A DNA stretch of 21,891 nucleotides from C7867-001 sp035533615 (GTDB lineage: Bacteria > Patescibacteriota > Minisyncoccia > Phycocordibacterales > Phycocordibacteraceae), in assembly GCA_035533615.1 (NCBI GenBank), contig DATLTM010000032.1, positions 1-21,891 of the forward strand, given 5' to 3'. The notes under the pieces were generated by a model. It was not told where the DNA came from and did not search any database. It saw only the letters and a list, made by a program, of their open reading frames with translations. Shown here in pieces: positions 1-7,923 of the stretch. Made by a program: the position numbers and the translations under genes. The stretch's first letter is position 1. Every line of letters starts with the position of its first letter.

Positions 1-744
1 ACCACCCTGATCGTTTGAGGCAGTGATACTCCGGTTGAGCCCGGAGATGACGCCGACGGATACCGAATTGCTGTACTGCCCGAGCGCATTCCCTATCGCA
101 AAGACCGACTGCGCGAGTTGAAGTGATGAGGAATCGCCGAGCGGGACGGTCGGATAACCGCTCCCCGCGATCTTGACGACGGCGAGGTCTTCAGTGGGAG
201 AGCGCCAGATGACCGTGCCGATCTTCTGCGTGCCGGAAGCGAGCAATACGGTGTACGTAGCATTCGTATCCGGCACGACGTGCTTGTTGGTAATGATATA
301 ACCGTTACTGCGCACGAGAAAGCCAGTGCCGGCCGAAACCTGCTGTGTCGTCGTGCCAATCTGCTGATACACCGGCACTTGCATCCCAAAGCCCTGGAAG
401 AACGGATCATTGCCGAACGGATTTTCATACGTTATCTGTAACTTCGGAACCTCTTTGCTCTCCACGATAGAAACAACCGCAGGAGTTACCTTCGCCACAG
501 CGTCTTGGAGCAGTTGGCTCTGTGACTTCTGAGCGATCTGCTCGCGACGCGCGAGCTCGGCAAGATTCGCCGCTGTACTCGAAGCTGTCATATTCGTAGC
601 ATTCGCGAGTTTAGCGACCGAATCCTGCAGTATAGCAATCGAATCCGAAAGGCGCGTAATTTGCTGATACTCGTATACGAGCCCGCCGATGAACACCACA
701 ACAATCACAAGAATGGTGAACAAGAAAATATCAGTCTTTCTCAT
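1..744 (-). CDS. HtrA/DegP-like trypsin-type serine protease, N-terminal part (cut by window edge)
   Basis: 248 codons are visible; the gene runs off the left edge. I translated it directly from the minus strand. A short basic start is followed by one membrane segment (residues about 7-23), a helical, probably coiled-coil stretch (25-75), and then a trypsin-like domain. The catalytic His is in TNKHVV (His155) and the catalytic Asp in EDLAVV (Asp186). The Ser motif (GNSGGP in the family) and any PDZ domain lie outside the window, so activity cannot be judged fully. HtrA proteins degrade or refold damaged exported proteins; the N-terminal anchor puts this domain on the outer face of the cytoplasmic membrane. 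The ATG at 744 has no Shine-Dalgarno site; a TAAAAT hexamer lies 8 nt upstream (753-758), compatible with leaderless transcription. The gene follows tRNA-Ala on the same strand. Confidence 0.9.
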   Translation of the reverse strand, partial: MRKTDIFLFTILVIVVVFIGGLVYEYQQITRLSDSIAILQDSVAKLANATNMTASSTAANLAELARREQIAQKSQSQLLQDAVAKVTPAVVSIVESKEVPKLQITYENPFGNDPFFQGFGMQVPVYQQIGTTTQQVSAGTGFLVRSNGYIITNKHVVPDTNATYTVLLASGTQKIGTVIWRSPTEDLAVVKIAGSGYPTVPLGDSSSLQLAQSVFAIGNALGQYSNSVSVGVISGLNRSITASNDQGG

Positions 745-803
745 GTGTATATATTTTAAGCCTGTACCCCATAGTACGGATAGTATAGCTAATTTGTTGC
801 GGG

Positions 804-876
804 TGGACCGTACAGGATTCGAACCTGCGACCCCCTCGTTGCAAACGAGGTGCTCTACCAACTGAGCTAACGGCCC
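804..876 (-). tRNA. tRNA-Ala (anticodon UGC)
   Basis: A 73-nt cloverleaf on the minus strand. The seven-base-pair acceptor stem contains G3:U70, the alanine identity pair. The D-arm has AGCTCAGTTGGTAGAGC, the anticodon stem CCTCG/CGAGG encloses loop TTTGCAA (anticodon TGC at 841-843), and the T-arm has GGTTCGAATCC. The discriminator is A73. The next bases are CCC, so the CCA tail is not fully encoded and must be added by a nucleotidyltransferase. Only 12 nt separate it from the ddl stop codon, so it is probably cut from the ddl transcript. Confidence 0.97.
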
Positions 877-888
877 TCACGGAAGACT

Positions 889-1857
889 TTAACGCGAGAG
901 TGCGAGATTGACCAGATGAGTGAGGAAATCCCGAAATGGAACACCGACGGCAGCAAGCGACTTCGGCAGAAGCGATTCGGGAGTGAGACCGACAGCAGCG
1001 GCGCTGTTGGTCTCAAGATAATAGATACCTTTCGGCGTAACGATGAAATCGCTACGAGAATAATGCCGCTGTTGGAGTATGCGATGCATGACCTTCGCCA
1101 TCCTTTGCAGTTCTTCGGATTGAACGCGCGTGAAGTTACCGGGACAGATCTCGCGTGCTTTACCGGAATACTTAGAGTCATAAGAAAAGAAGTCATCTCC
1201 GGGAGGAATGATTTCTATCGGCGGAAGAGAGTACAGTGTTTCGCCGCGTAGACCTTCAACAACGCCGACGGTCGCTTCCCTCCCATGAATGAGTTCTTCG
1301 ATGAAAACACTAGTAACACCTTCGGCGAAGAGTCGTTCAACGGCGGCACGTATCGGCATATAACCGCCCACGATTGAAACACCAACCGATGAGCCCCATG
1401 CAATCGGTTTTATGACGACCGGCTGGTGAAAGTTACGAACAACCTCGGCCGCCTGCCACCCGGCATCCTCCGCCCGTTCAATGAAATAAAAATCCGGGGT
1501 GAGCAGTCCAGCGTCTTGCGCGTGCACTTTTGCGATGACCTTATGCATTGCCAAATGCGAACCGTAGGCGTCAGCGCCAACATAGGGCACGCCAAACTGT
1601 TCAAGGAGTCTTTGTACTTCTCCTTCCTCACCGTACTCGCCGTGGAGCGTGAGGAGCACAACGTCGAGCTGGCGCAGGATTCGGTCGGGGGTCGTCGGAC
1701 GACCGCGGTCGTGCCACAGGCCGGTTTTGTCAATATAGATATCGCGCGCGGCATACCGCTCCTCCGGTAGATTTGCGAGTATCGAGGCACCAGACTTAAG
1801 CGAGATCTCATGCTCTCGGCTCGACCCTCCACGCAAGACCCCGACGATGGTTTGCAT
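889..1857 (-). CDS. ddl: D-alanine--D-alanine ligase (Ddl)
   Basis: 322 aa, normal for the family. Cytoplasmic ATP-grasp enzyme joining two D-alanines for the peptidoglycan stem peptide. Visible features: N-terminal GGSSREHEISLKSG (10-23), HGEYGEEG (72-79), ATP-binding VVIKPIAWGSSVGVS (147-161), FIEELIHGREATVGV (185-199), KYSGKAREICPG (229-240), and the metal-binding Glu282/Asn284 with the downstream ESLLPKS that contacts the second D-Ala. The usual NT-x-PG-x-T loop is NSAAAVGLT here, two residues longer. The start was chosen at 1857 because it fits family N-termini and has TATACT 6 nt upstream (1864-1869). Alternatives are ATG 1875, with AAAGG 6 nt before it, and ATG 1902, which shares one base with the uvrC stop (TGATG). 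It is the last protein gene before tRNA-Ala. Confidence 0.93.
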   Translation of the reverse strand: MQTIVGVLRGGSSREHEISLKSGASILANLPEERYAARDIYIDKTGLWHDRGRPTTPDRILRQLDVVLLTLHGEYGEEGEVQRLLEQFGVPYVGADAYGSHLAMHKVIAKVHAQDAGLLTPDFYFIERAEDAGWQAAEVVRNFHQPVVIKPIAWGSSVGVSIVGGYMPIRAAVERLFAEGVTSVFIEELIHGREATVGVVEGLRGETLYSLPPIEIIPPGDDFFSYDSKYSGKAREICPGNFTRVQSEELQRMAKVMHRILQQRHYSRSDFIVTPKGIYYLETNSAAAVGLTPESLLPKSLAAVGVPFRDFLTHLVNLALSR

Positions 1858-1863
1858 GGCGTT

Positions 1864-1869
1864 AGTATA
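1864..1869 (-). promoter_or_regulatory. Candidate -10 box of ddl, TATACT
   Basis: TATACT on the minus strand matches TATAAT in 5 of 6 positions and ends 6 nt before the family-preferred ddl ATG, which would give a leaderless mRNA. No clear -35 box. ddl could also simply be read through from uvrC. Confidence 0.45.
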
Positions 1870-1901
1870 GCCCATGTTTTGCCTTTCTAGGCCAAGATGC
1901 A

Positions 1902-3191
1902 TCAAAAAGAATGATGGATTTTTAGCTTTCTGGAACGAGCACGGCGATGACGCGCGAGCGAAAAGCGGTGCGCTTCCGCATTTGCAAGAACGGCATCTAC
2001 TTCGGAAACAGCAGCACCACGCGCCCCGATAACTTCGCGCGGACGATGTCGTTCGTCTTTCACGACCGCCACGACCGGGATGCTCATACCAGACTCAGCG
2101 AGTATTGCCTCCGCTGCCTTCTTCTGCAAACGGCCGCCGTCAACGACGATGGCACGCGGGTACGGCCACTCCGGATGCGCGAGGCGCCGTGAAAGGATCT
2201 CCTTCAGCGACGCGACATCATCGTTCTTCTTCGCCCCACGAATGTTAAAAGAACGATATTCTTTCTTTATCGGAACACCATTCTCAAGAACTGTCATAAC
2301 GCCGATAGCATTCGTCCCAGACAAATGCGCGGTATCATACGCCTCTATTCGATATCCAAGATTTGTACCGACTGGTACGTTCTTTTGATACCCGCCAACA
2401 TCTTTAATGAGAGAGACATCCTGGATGTGGTTGAGTGCAAAAAGTTCACGACGCGTTTCTACTGCATCTTCAAATCGCTCTTCCTTCGCCGCAACACGCA
2501 TTTCCCGTTCCAGTAAGGTACGCAATTCCTTCCCTCGACCGCTTAAAAAAAGCATGACATGACGTATCGTGCGCCGATACTCCACCGAATTGAATTCGCT
2601 CGGGTACTGTTCGATCTGTTTATTAAACTCCATCCGTGCCCTGTGATGCTTCCCTTTTGCCATTACCGGCTTCGGTGTATCAAAGAACGGAAAGATGCGC
2701 CGGATGAGCCGCAGAGCCTCTCGCAGTTGCACAAGTGAAGGGAACGGGCCGTATATCGCCTGAAATACAAGATTCTCCATTGCATTCCAGGTTGAATACG
2801 AATGCACAATTATGCTTGCTTTGAAATCTATGTCTTTGCCGCGCACGACAAGCACGCGCGGAATCGATTCAAGTGTGATAACAACATAGAGAAATGTCTT
2901 ATCGTCCTTCCCTTCTATATTCGCGCGCGGATGATATTTCTTAATGAGTGCGGCCTCGCGCACCAGCGCCTCAAGAACTGTCGGGGTCACTTCAAACGTG
3001 AGGCGATCGGCCTTCGTCACCATATCTACAATGCGCGGGCCGCGTGTTCTGATGAGGTCGTCGTCGAAATAGGAACGAACCCGATCCCGTAAGTTCGTCG
3101 CTTTGCCGATGTAGAGAACCTTCCTCCCTTTTTTGAAGAGGTATATGCCTGGCGTATCTGGTAGATTATTTTGCAGATCGCTTTTTTGCAT
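1902..3191 (-). CDS. uvrC: UvrC excinuclease subunit, short form without (HhH)2 and without cysteines
   Basis: 429 aa against roughly 600 in typical UvrC. Nucleotide-excision-repair nuclease that makes both incisions around a UvrB-marked lesion. N-terminal GIY-YIG domain: GIY at 15-17, YIG at 27-29, Arg35, and the helix LEALVREAALIKK (73-85), for the 3' cut. UVR (UvrB-binding) motif at about 235-256. C-terminal RNase H-like nuclease: Asp286 (EAYDTAHLSG), Asp351 (VVDGG) and His408 (EAHRFSL), for the 5' cut. The tandem helix-hairpin-helix DNA-binding domain is absent; the gene stops right after the nuclease and ddl follows at once, so no remnant is left. The protein has no cysteine, so the Fe-S-type Cys cluster of many UvrC proteins is missing. 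The start lies inside uvrA (26-nt overlap), suggesting translational coupling. Confidence 0.94.
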   Translation of the reverse strand: MQKSDLQNNLPDTPGIYLFKKGRKVLYIGKATNLRDRVRSYFDDDLIRTRGPRIVDMVTKADRLTFEVTPTVLEALVREAALIKKYHPRANIEGKDDKTFLYVVITLESIPRVLVVRGKDIDFKASIIVHSYSTWNAMENLVFQAIYGPFPSLVQLREALRLIRRIFPFFDTPKPVMAKGKHHRARMEFNKQIEQYPSEFNSVEYRRTIRHVMLFLSGRGKELRTLLEREMRVAAKEERFEDAVETRRELFALNHIQDVSLIKDVGGYQKNVPVGTNLGYRIEAYDTAHLSGTNAIGVMTVLENGVPIKKEYRSFNIRGAKKNDDVASLKEILSRRLAHPEWPYPRAIVVDGGRLQKKAAEAILAESGMSIPVVAVVKDERHRPREVIGARGAAVSEVDAVLANAEAHRFSLARHRRARSRKLKIHHSF

Positions 3192-5814
3192 GGCGCTTCA
3201 ATATTTTAGCGAGATATTCACCCGTGTACGAACCTTTTGCATCCGCGACCTCTTCTGGCGTGCCTTTCGCCACGACTTTTCCACCGCCCTCCCCACCATC
3301 TGGACCGAAGTCGACGATATAGTCGGACCTTTTAATGACGTCCAGATTATGCTCGATGACGACAACCGTATTTCCGCGACGTACAAGTTCTTCCAATATT
3401 TCAATAAGCTTTTTCACATCCTCGTAGTGGAGACCGACCGTTGGTTCGTCAAGCAGATAAATCGTCTTCATTGTCATCGAACGATACAGTTCGCTTGCAA
3501 TTTTTACGCGCTGGGCTTCGCCGCCGGAGAGCGTCGTCGCGCTCTGGCCGAGTGTAAGATATTGAAGCCCTGTTGAATTTAGACTCGTCAAACGTTCATT
3601 GATGGCGGGAATATCACCGAAAAACTCTTCCGCTTCCTCGATGGTCATCTGCAGCACCTCGTAGATATTTTTACCGCGATATGTTATTTCGAGCGTTTCC
3701 TTCATGAAGCGCTTCCCCATGCATATATCACACGTAACATAGACGGTCGGAAGAAAGTGCATCTCGACCGCTATGGAACCGTTTCCTTGACAGGCTTCAC
3801 AACGACCGCCCGGCACATTAAATGAGAATCTGCCGGGCTTCCATCCTCGCGCGCGCGCTTCAGCGGTCGCTGCAAAAAGGTCGCGGATATGCGTGAAGGC
3901 GCCGGTATAGGTCGCGGGATTACTGCGCGGTGTCCGACCAATTGGAGACTGGTCGATGAGAACGGTGCGCCCGACGTATTCGGTGCCGGTAAGCGAAGCG
4001 ACGTGCTCGAGCTTCGCTTCGCGGCGCGCAAAACGCGCCGCGATGTTGCGATGCAGAATATCGTAGAGAAAAGTCGATTTACCGCTTCCCGACACGCCCG
4101 TGATGCAGACAAGCTTGCCCAATGGTACGTCGATATTCTGATTTACGAGATTGTGGAGAGTCGCGCCACGAATCTTTATCCATCCTTTCTCACCCGTACG
4201 ACGCGTTTCCGGTATGTCTATTTCTCTCTCCTGCCGCAGATACGAAAGCGTGAGCGAATTACTTTCATTTGTCTTCGCGGTAAGCAAATCATCCAGCCAT
4301 CCGCTTACAACGACCTCGCCGCCGTGAACTCCCGCACCCGGGCCAATATCCACGATATAATCAGACGAATAAATAGTGTCCTCATCGTGCTCAACAACAA
4401 TAACCGTGTTGCCGAGCTCCTTTAAGACAAACAGCGTCTTGATGAGCCGATCGTTATCGCGCTGATGCAGCCCGATGGTCGGCTCGTCGAGCACGTAAAG
4501 GGCACCCGTAAGCCCGCTTCCAAGCTGGGAAGCAAGCCGGATGCGTTGGGCTTCGCCGCCAGAAAGCGTTGCGGCGGAGCGGTTGAGCGTGAGGTAGTCC
4601 AAGCCGACATTCAGCATGAACGAAAGCCGACTGTCGATTTCCTTCAAGATTGGGGCGGCAATATCTTTCTTCATTACAGAGAGTTCGACAGTGCCTATGA
4701 ACTCCTTTGCCTCCCGTACCGACATATTCGTAAAATCCACGATGTTCTTTCCGAGTGTCGCGTCCTTCTTACCTTTCAGGTACACTCGCAACGCTTCGGG
4801 ACGCAGACGCTTTCCTCCGCACGCCTGACACACTTCTTCCGAAAAAAGCGCCTCGGTGCCGAGACCGTGGCATGCCGGACATGCGCCGTATGGCGAATTA
4901 AAAGAGAAAAGGCGCGGCTCTACTTCCGGGAACGACGCTCCATCATCCGAGCAAATGAATTTTGACGAGAGAGTTTCAACGGTACCATCGGCATGCTGTA
5001 TCTTCACGAGACCATCCGATTGCTTGAGTGCAAGCTCGAGCGCCTCCGAGAGCCGTTCCTGCGCCGCCGCCGTTGAACGGACGAATTCTGAAACGAAAAT
5101 ACTGTCCACAACCGCATCTATGCTGTGCACTTTATTGCGATCCAGTATGATTTTCTCACGAAGTGAATACACTTTCCCGTCAACGACGACTCTTTCATAT
5201 CCTTTACCGAGCAGATCGTAGAGCAACTGATAGTATTCGCCCTTCCTACCGACCACGACAGGCGCATAGATAGTTACCGTGCTTCGGTCGACCGATATAC
5301 CCATAACCGCGGTTCCGGTCGTTGTACGTTTCGCGTCCACACGTGCAAGCACCATCTTAATCATCTCTTCCTTAGAAAGCTTCACGATTGGCACATCGTG
5401 ATGGATACAGTACGGCTGGCCTGCCCGTGCATAAAGCACGCGTAGATAATCATAAATTTCCGTTACGGTAGCAACCGTCGAGCGTGGATTATTTGAACGG
5501 CTCTTCTGGTCTATTGAAATAGCCGGCGAGAGACCCTCGATCTCGTCCACATCGGGCTTGGCCATCTGGTTCAAGAACTGCCGTGCATACGCGGAAAGAG
5601 ATTCCACGTAGCGGCGTTGTCCTTCGGCGAAGATGGTATCGAAGGCAAGCGAGGACTTTCCCGAGCCAGAGAGACCAGTGATGACCGTCATCGCACCACG
5701 CGGAATTTCAACGCTAATATCCTTCAAATTATGAGTGCGTGCGCCCCGCACGGAAAGCCAGTCGCTCCCGTGTTTATGGTGATGTTCTTTCGGTGTTTGT
5801 GTCTTCTTCGGCAT
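3166..5814 (-). CDS. uvrA: UvrA excinuclease ATPase subunit
   Basis: 882 aa, slightly shorter than the usual 940 or so. Damage-recognition ATPase that loads UvrB on DNA. Two ABC modules: Walker A GLSGSGKS (47-54) with signature LSGGEAQ (417) and VLDEP (441); Walker A GVSGSGKS (573-580) with signature LSGGEAQ (762) and LLDEP (787). The C-terminal zinc module is complete (Cys672, 675, 695, 698). The N-terminal zinc module is degenerate: the first pair is Cys288-Ser-Asp-Asp instead of CxxC, although Cys312 and Cys315 remain. Start ATG 5814 was chosen because AGGA lies 7 nt upstream; an in-frame TTG at 5820 is too close to it. The gene has its own extended -10 promoter and a 5' hairpin, and its 3' end overlaps uvrC. 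Confidence 0.97.
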   Translation of the reverse strand: MPKKTQTPKEHHHKHGSDWLSVRGARTHNLKDISVEIPRGAMTVITGLSGSGKSSLAFDTIFAEGQRRYVESLSAYARQFLNQMAKPDVDEIEGLSPAISIDQKSRSNNPRSTVATVTEIYDYLRVLYARAGQPYCIHHDVPIVKLSKEEMIKMVLARVDAKRTTTGTAVMGISVDRSTVTIYAPVVVGRKGEYYQLLYDLLGKGYERVVVDGKVYSLREKIILDRNKVHSIDAVVDSIFVSEFVRSTAAAQERLSEALELALKQSDGLVKIQHADGTVETLSSKFICSDDGASFPEVEPRLFSFNSPYGACPACHGLGTEALFSEEVCQACGGKRLRPEALRVYLKGKKDATLGKNIVDFTNMSVREAKEFIGTVELSVMKKDIAAPILKEIDSRLSFMLNVGLDYLTLNRSAATLSGGEAQRIRLASQLGSGLTGALYVLDEPTIGLHQRDNDRLIKTLFVLKELGNTVIVVEHDEDTIYSSDYIVDIGPGAGVHGGEVVVSGWLDDLLTAKTNESNSLTLSYLRQEREIDIPETRRTGEKGWIKIRGATLHNLVNQNIDVPLGKLVCITGVSGSGKSTFLYDILHRNIAARFARREAKLEHVASLTGTEYVGRTVLIDQSPIGRTPRSNPATYTGAFTHIRDLFAATAEARARGWKPGRFSFNVPGGRCEACQGNGSIAVEMHFLPTVYVTCDICMGKRFMKETLEITYRGKNIYEVLQMTIEEAEEFFGDIPAINERLTSLNSTGLQYLTLGQSATTLSGGEAQRVKIASELYRSMTMKTIYLLDEPTVGLHYEDVKKLIEILEELVRRGNTVVVIEHNLDVIKRSDYIVDFGPDGGEGGGKVVAKGTPEEVADAKGSYTGEYLAKILKRHAKKRSAK
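3992..4043. repeat. Two adjacent perfect hairpins inside uvrA
   Basis: AGCGAAGC (3992-3999) pairs with GCTTCGCT (4011-4018) around an 11-nt loop. Directly next to it, TCGCGGCGCG (4019-4028) pairs with CGCGCCGCGA (4034-4043) around the 5-nt loop CAAAA. They cover UvrA codons 591-608, a variable linker after the second Walker A. Function unknown; could be chance in GC-rich coding sequence. Confidence 0.6.
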
Positions 5815-5822
5815 AGACAATT

Positions 5823-5842
5823 CCTGCCCGTGGCGGGGCAGG
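5823..5842 (-). promoter_or_regulatory. 5' hairpin burying the uvrA Shine-Dalgarno site
   Basis: CCTGCCC and GGGCAGG form a perfect 7-bp stem around a 6-nt loop. On the uvrA mRNA the 3' arm supplies the AGG of the AGGA Shine-Dalgarno site, whose last A is just outside the stem, 7 nt before ATG 5814. The hairpin begins only a few nucleotides after the expected transcription start. It may limit uvrA translation or protect the 5' end. No T-run follows, so a terminator for uvrB is less likely. It could also be one copy of a genomic palindrome family. Confidence 0.55.
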
Positions 5843-5851
5843 TACGGGGTA

Positions 5852-5860
5852 ATTATATCA
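5852..5860 (-). promoter_or_regulatory. Extended -10 promoter of uvrA, TGATATAAT
   Basis: A perfect TGN-TATAAT on the minus strand in the 54-nt gap between uvrB stop and uvrA start. No -35 match is seen 17 nt upstream (TCAGGA), as expected for an extended -10 promoter. Predicted start of transcription is about 5843-5846, immediately before the hairpin. Confidence 0.65.
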
Positions 5861-5868
5861 CACTTTAG

Positions 5869-7923
5869 TCATCCTCCTGAAAGGGGTTTGCGGGCGCGGG
5901 ATTTTCCAGCCTTCGGACCGGTGCCTTCAAGCTTATAGATCTCGTCGCGGATGAGGGAGGCGGTTTCGAAGTCGAGTTTCTCCACCGCAGCAGCCATCTC
6001 TTCTCGCTTGCGTTTGATAAATGCTTTCGAGTCGTCTCTGTAGGCAATCGCGTCGAGGGCAAGAAGCTCGTCAATCGTTTTCTGATGCTCACTGCGCATA
6101 CTTTCAGCGATGTCATGGATCTCCTTCCTGATGGTCTGCGGCGTGATGTCATGTGCTTCGTTATAGGCGAGCTGCCGCTCGCGGCGGCGATTCGTCTCGC
6201 CGATTGCGCGCTCGAGCGACCCGGTCATCACATCGGCATAGAGAATGACACGGCCAAGCACGTTCCTCGCCGCCCTACCAATGGTCTGAATGAGCGAGGT
6301 TTCGCTCCGCAGAAATCCCTCCTTGTCCGCATCGAGAATACCCACAAGTTCCACTTCCGGCAGATCGAGTCCTTCGCGCAGGAGATTGACGCCGACGAGA
6401 ATGTCGAACGTTCCGCGGCGAAATTTCGTCAGAATATCGATCCGGTCTATCGTCTTCACGTCCGAGTGGAGATATTCGGCCTTTATACCGCGCTTCTTGA
6501 GAAATTCAGCAAGGTCCTCCGCCATCTGTTTCGTGAGGGTGGTTGCAAGCGCGCGACCACCGCGCGTGATAACGATTTCTGCCTCGCTTATGAAGTCCGC
6601 GATTTGGCCCGGGTACTGTCCGGTCTCCGTCACCTCGCGGATAACGAGTTCCGGATCAATGAGTCCCGTCGGACGGATGATCTGCTCAACCACCTGTTCG
6701 GAATGCGTCCGCTCGTAATTCCCAGGCGTCGCGCTCGTGTAGACGGACGGCCCGACGCGCTCTTCGAACTCCTCGAAGGTAAGTGGACGGTTATCGCGCG
6801 CGGACGGCAGGCGAAATCCGTACTCGACGAGTACATCCTTCCTTGAACGGTCGCCTGCATACATGCCGCCTATTTGCGGGATGGTCACGTGCGACTCGTC
6901 GATGATGGTGAGAAACTCCGGCCTTCCGTCTTTCGCATGCGGGAAATATGAGAGGAGCGTATACGGCGGCTCGCCGACTTTGCGTCCGTCGAAGTGGCGC
7001 GAATAGTTCTCGATGCCGCTCGTGTAGCCGATCTCACGGATGAGCGCCAGATCGTTCAGAGTCCGGCGCTTCAGCCGTTCGGCCTCGAGCGGTTTCTCTT
7101 CCCGCTTAAATTTCGCGAGCTGCTCCTCAAGTTCATCCTTGATATCTTCGATGGCACGATGGCGCTCATTCTCGGTCGTGATGAAGTGCTTCGCCGGGAA
7201 GATAAAGACAGATGCGGGCTCAGAGAGTTTTGCGCGCGAAACTGGGTCGAGAAGATCGATGTGCACGACGCGATCTTCGTCGAAGGAAATGCGGTACATC
7301 ATCCGCTCGTTGACTGGCATAAACTCCAGCGAATTGCCGATAGCGCGTAGCTGTCCCGGATTCAAATCGGCGTTCGTCCGTTCAAAATAAATCCCGACGA
7401 GTTTTCGGATAAGTGCCGCGCGATTCTCCGCGGCGCCCACTTCTATCTTCACGTGCACCTTCTCATACTCCTTCGGCGAACCGAGACCATAGATAGCGGA
7501 GACTGACGCAACGATGATGACGTCCTTGCGCGTGAGCAGTGCCTGGGTCGCCGCGTGGCGCAGGCGATCAATCTCGGCGTTTATCATCGCCTCCTTCTCG
7601 ATATAGGTATCCGAGTGCGCGATGTACGCCTCCGGCTGGTAGTAATCGTAATAGGAGACGAAGTAATGCACGGCGTTCTGCGGGAAAAATTCACGGTATT
7701 CCTGCACGAGCTGCGCTGCAAGCGTCTTATTATGCGCAAGCACAAGCGTCGGCTTGTCGTACGCCGCTATGACGTTCGCCATCGTGAAAGTTTTACCCGA
7801 GCCCGTGACGCCGAGCAGTGTCTGGTACCGCATGCCCTTCTTGAGTCCTTTCGTAAGATTCGAAATGGCCTGCGGCTGATCACCAGCCGGCTGAAACGGT
7901 GAATAGAGTTTAAAATTAGCCAT
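5869..7923 (-). CDS. uvrB: UvrB excinuclease helicase subunit
   Basis: 684 aa, normal length. It is loaded by UvrA, verifies damage by strand separation and recruits UvrC. Walker A GVTGSGKT (38-45), the tyrosine-rich beta-hairpin HYFVSYYDYYQPEAY (86-100), DESH box (342-345), motif V/VI region with NLLREGLDLPEV and QTIGRAARN (513-554), and a C-terminal UVR domain (about 633-667) that pairs with the UVR motif of UvrC. The reading frame is open for 49 codons further upstream, but that extension lies inside tgt; family alignment puts the start at MANFKLYSPFQPAGDQP, ATG 7923. This overlaps the tgt stop by 8 nt, so uvrB is probably translationally coupled to tgt. Ends in TGA. Confidence 0.97.
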   Translation of the reverse strand: MANFKLYSPFQPAGDQPQAISNLTKGLKKGMRYQTLLGVTGSGKTFTMANVIAAYDKPTLVLAHNKTLAAQLVQEYREFFPQNAVHYFVSYYDYYQPEAYIAHSDTYIEKEAMINAEIDRLRHAATQALLTRKDVIIVASVSAIYGLGSPKEYEKVHVKIEVGAAENRAALIRKLVGIYFERTNADLNPGQLRAIGNSLEFMPVNERMMYRISFDEDRVVHIDLLDPVSRAKLSEPASVFIFPAKHFITTENERHRAIEDIKDELEEQLAKFKREEKPLEAERLKRRTLNDLALIREIGYTSGIENYSRHFDGRKVGEPPYTLLSYFPHAKDGRPEFLTIIDESHVTIPQIGGMYAGDRSRKDVLVEYGFRLPSARDNRPLTFEEFEERVGPSVYTSATPGNYERTHSEQVVEQIIRPTGLIDPELVIREVTETGQYPGQIADFISEAEIVITRGGRALATTLTKQMAEDLAEFLKKRGIKAEYLHSDVKTIDRIDILTKFRRGTFDILVGVNLLREGLDLPEVELVGILDADKEGFLRSETSLIQTIGRAARNVLGRVILYADVMTGSLERAIGETNRRRERQLAYNEAHDITPQTIRKEIHDIAESMRSEHQKTIDELLALDAIAYRDDSKAFIKRKREEMAAAVEKLDFETASLIRDEIYKLEGTGPKAGKSRARKPLSGG

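Noticed and set aside
1902..1904. UvrC truncation by frameshift or nonsense mutation
   Set aside because: No HhH-like coding remnant follows in any frame; ddl starts immediately, and both nuclease sites are intact, so domain loss is the better reading.
5859..5870. Tiny ORF ATG-ACT-AAA-GTG-TGA after GGAGG, as a uvrA leader peptide
   Set aside because: The ATG overlaps the uvrB stop with no spacing from GGAGG and lies upstream of the predicted uvrA transcription start; most likely chance.
6085..6846. 253-codon plus-strand open frame
   Set aside because: Entirely antisense to uvrB, whose protein sequence is strongly conserved; composition is that of a shadow frame and there is no start signal.
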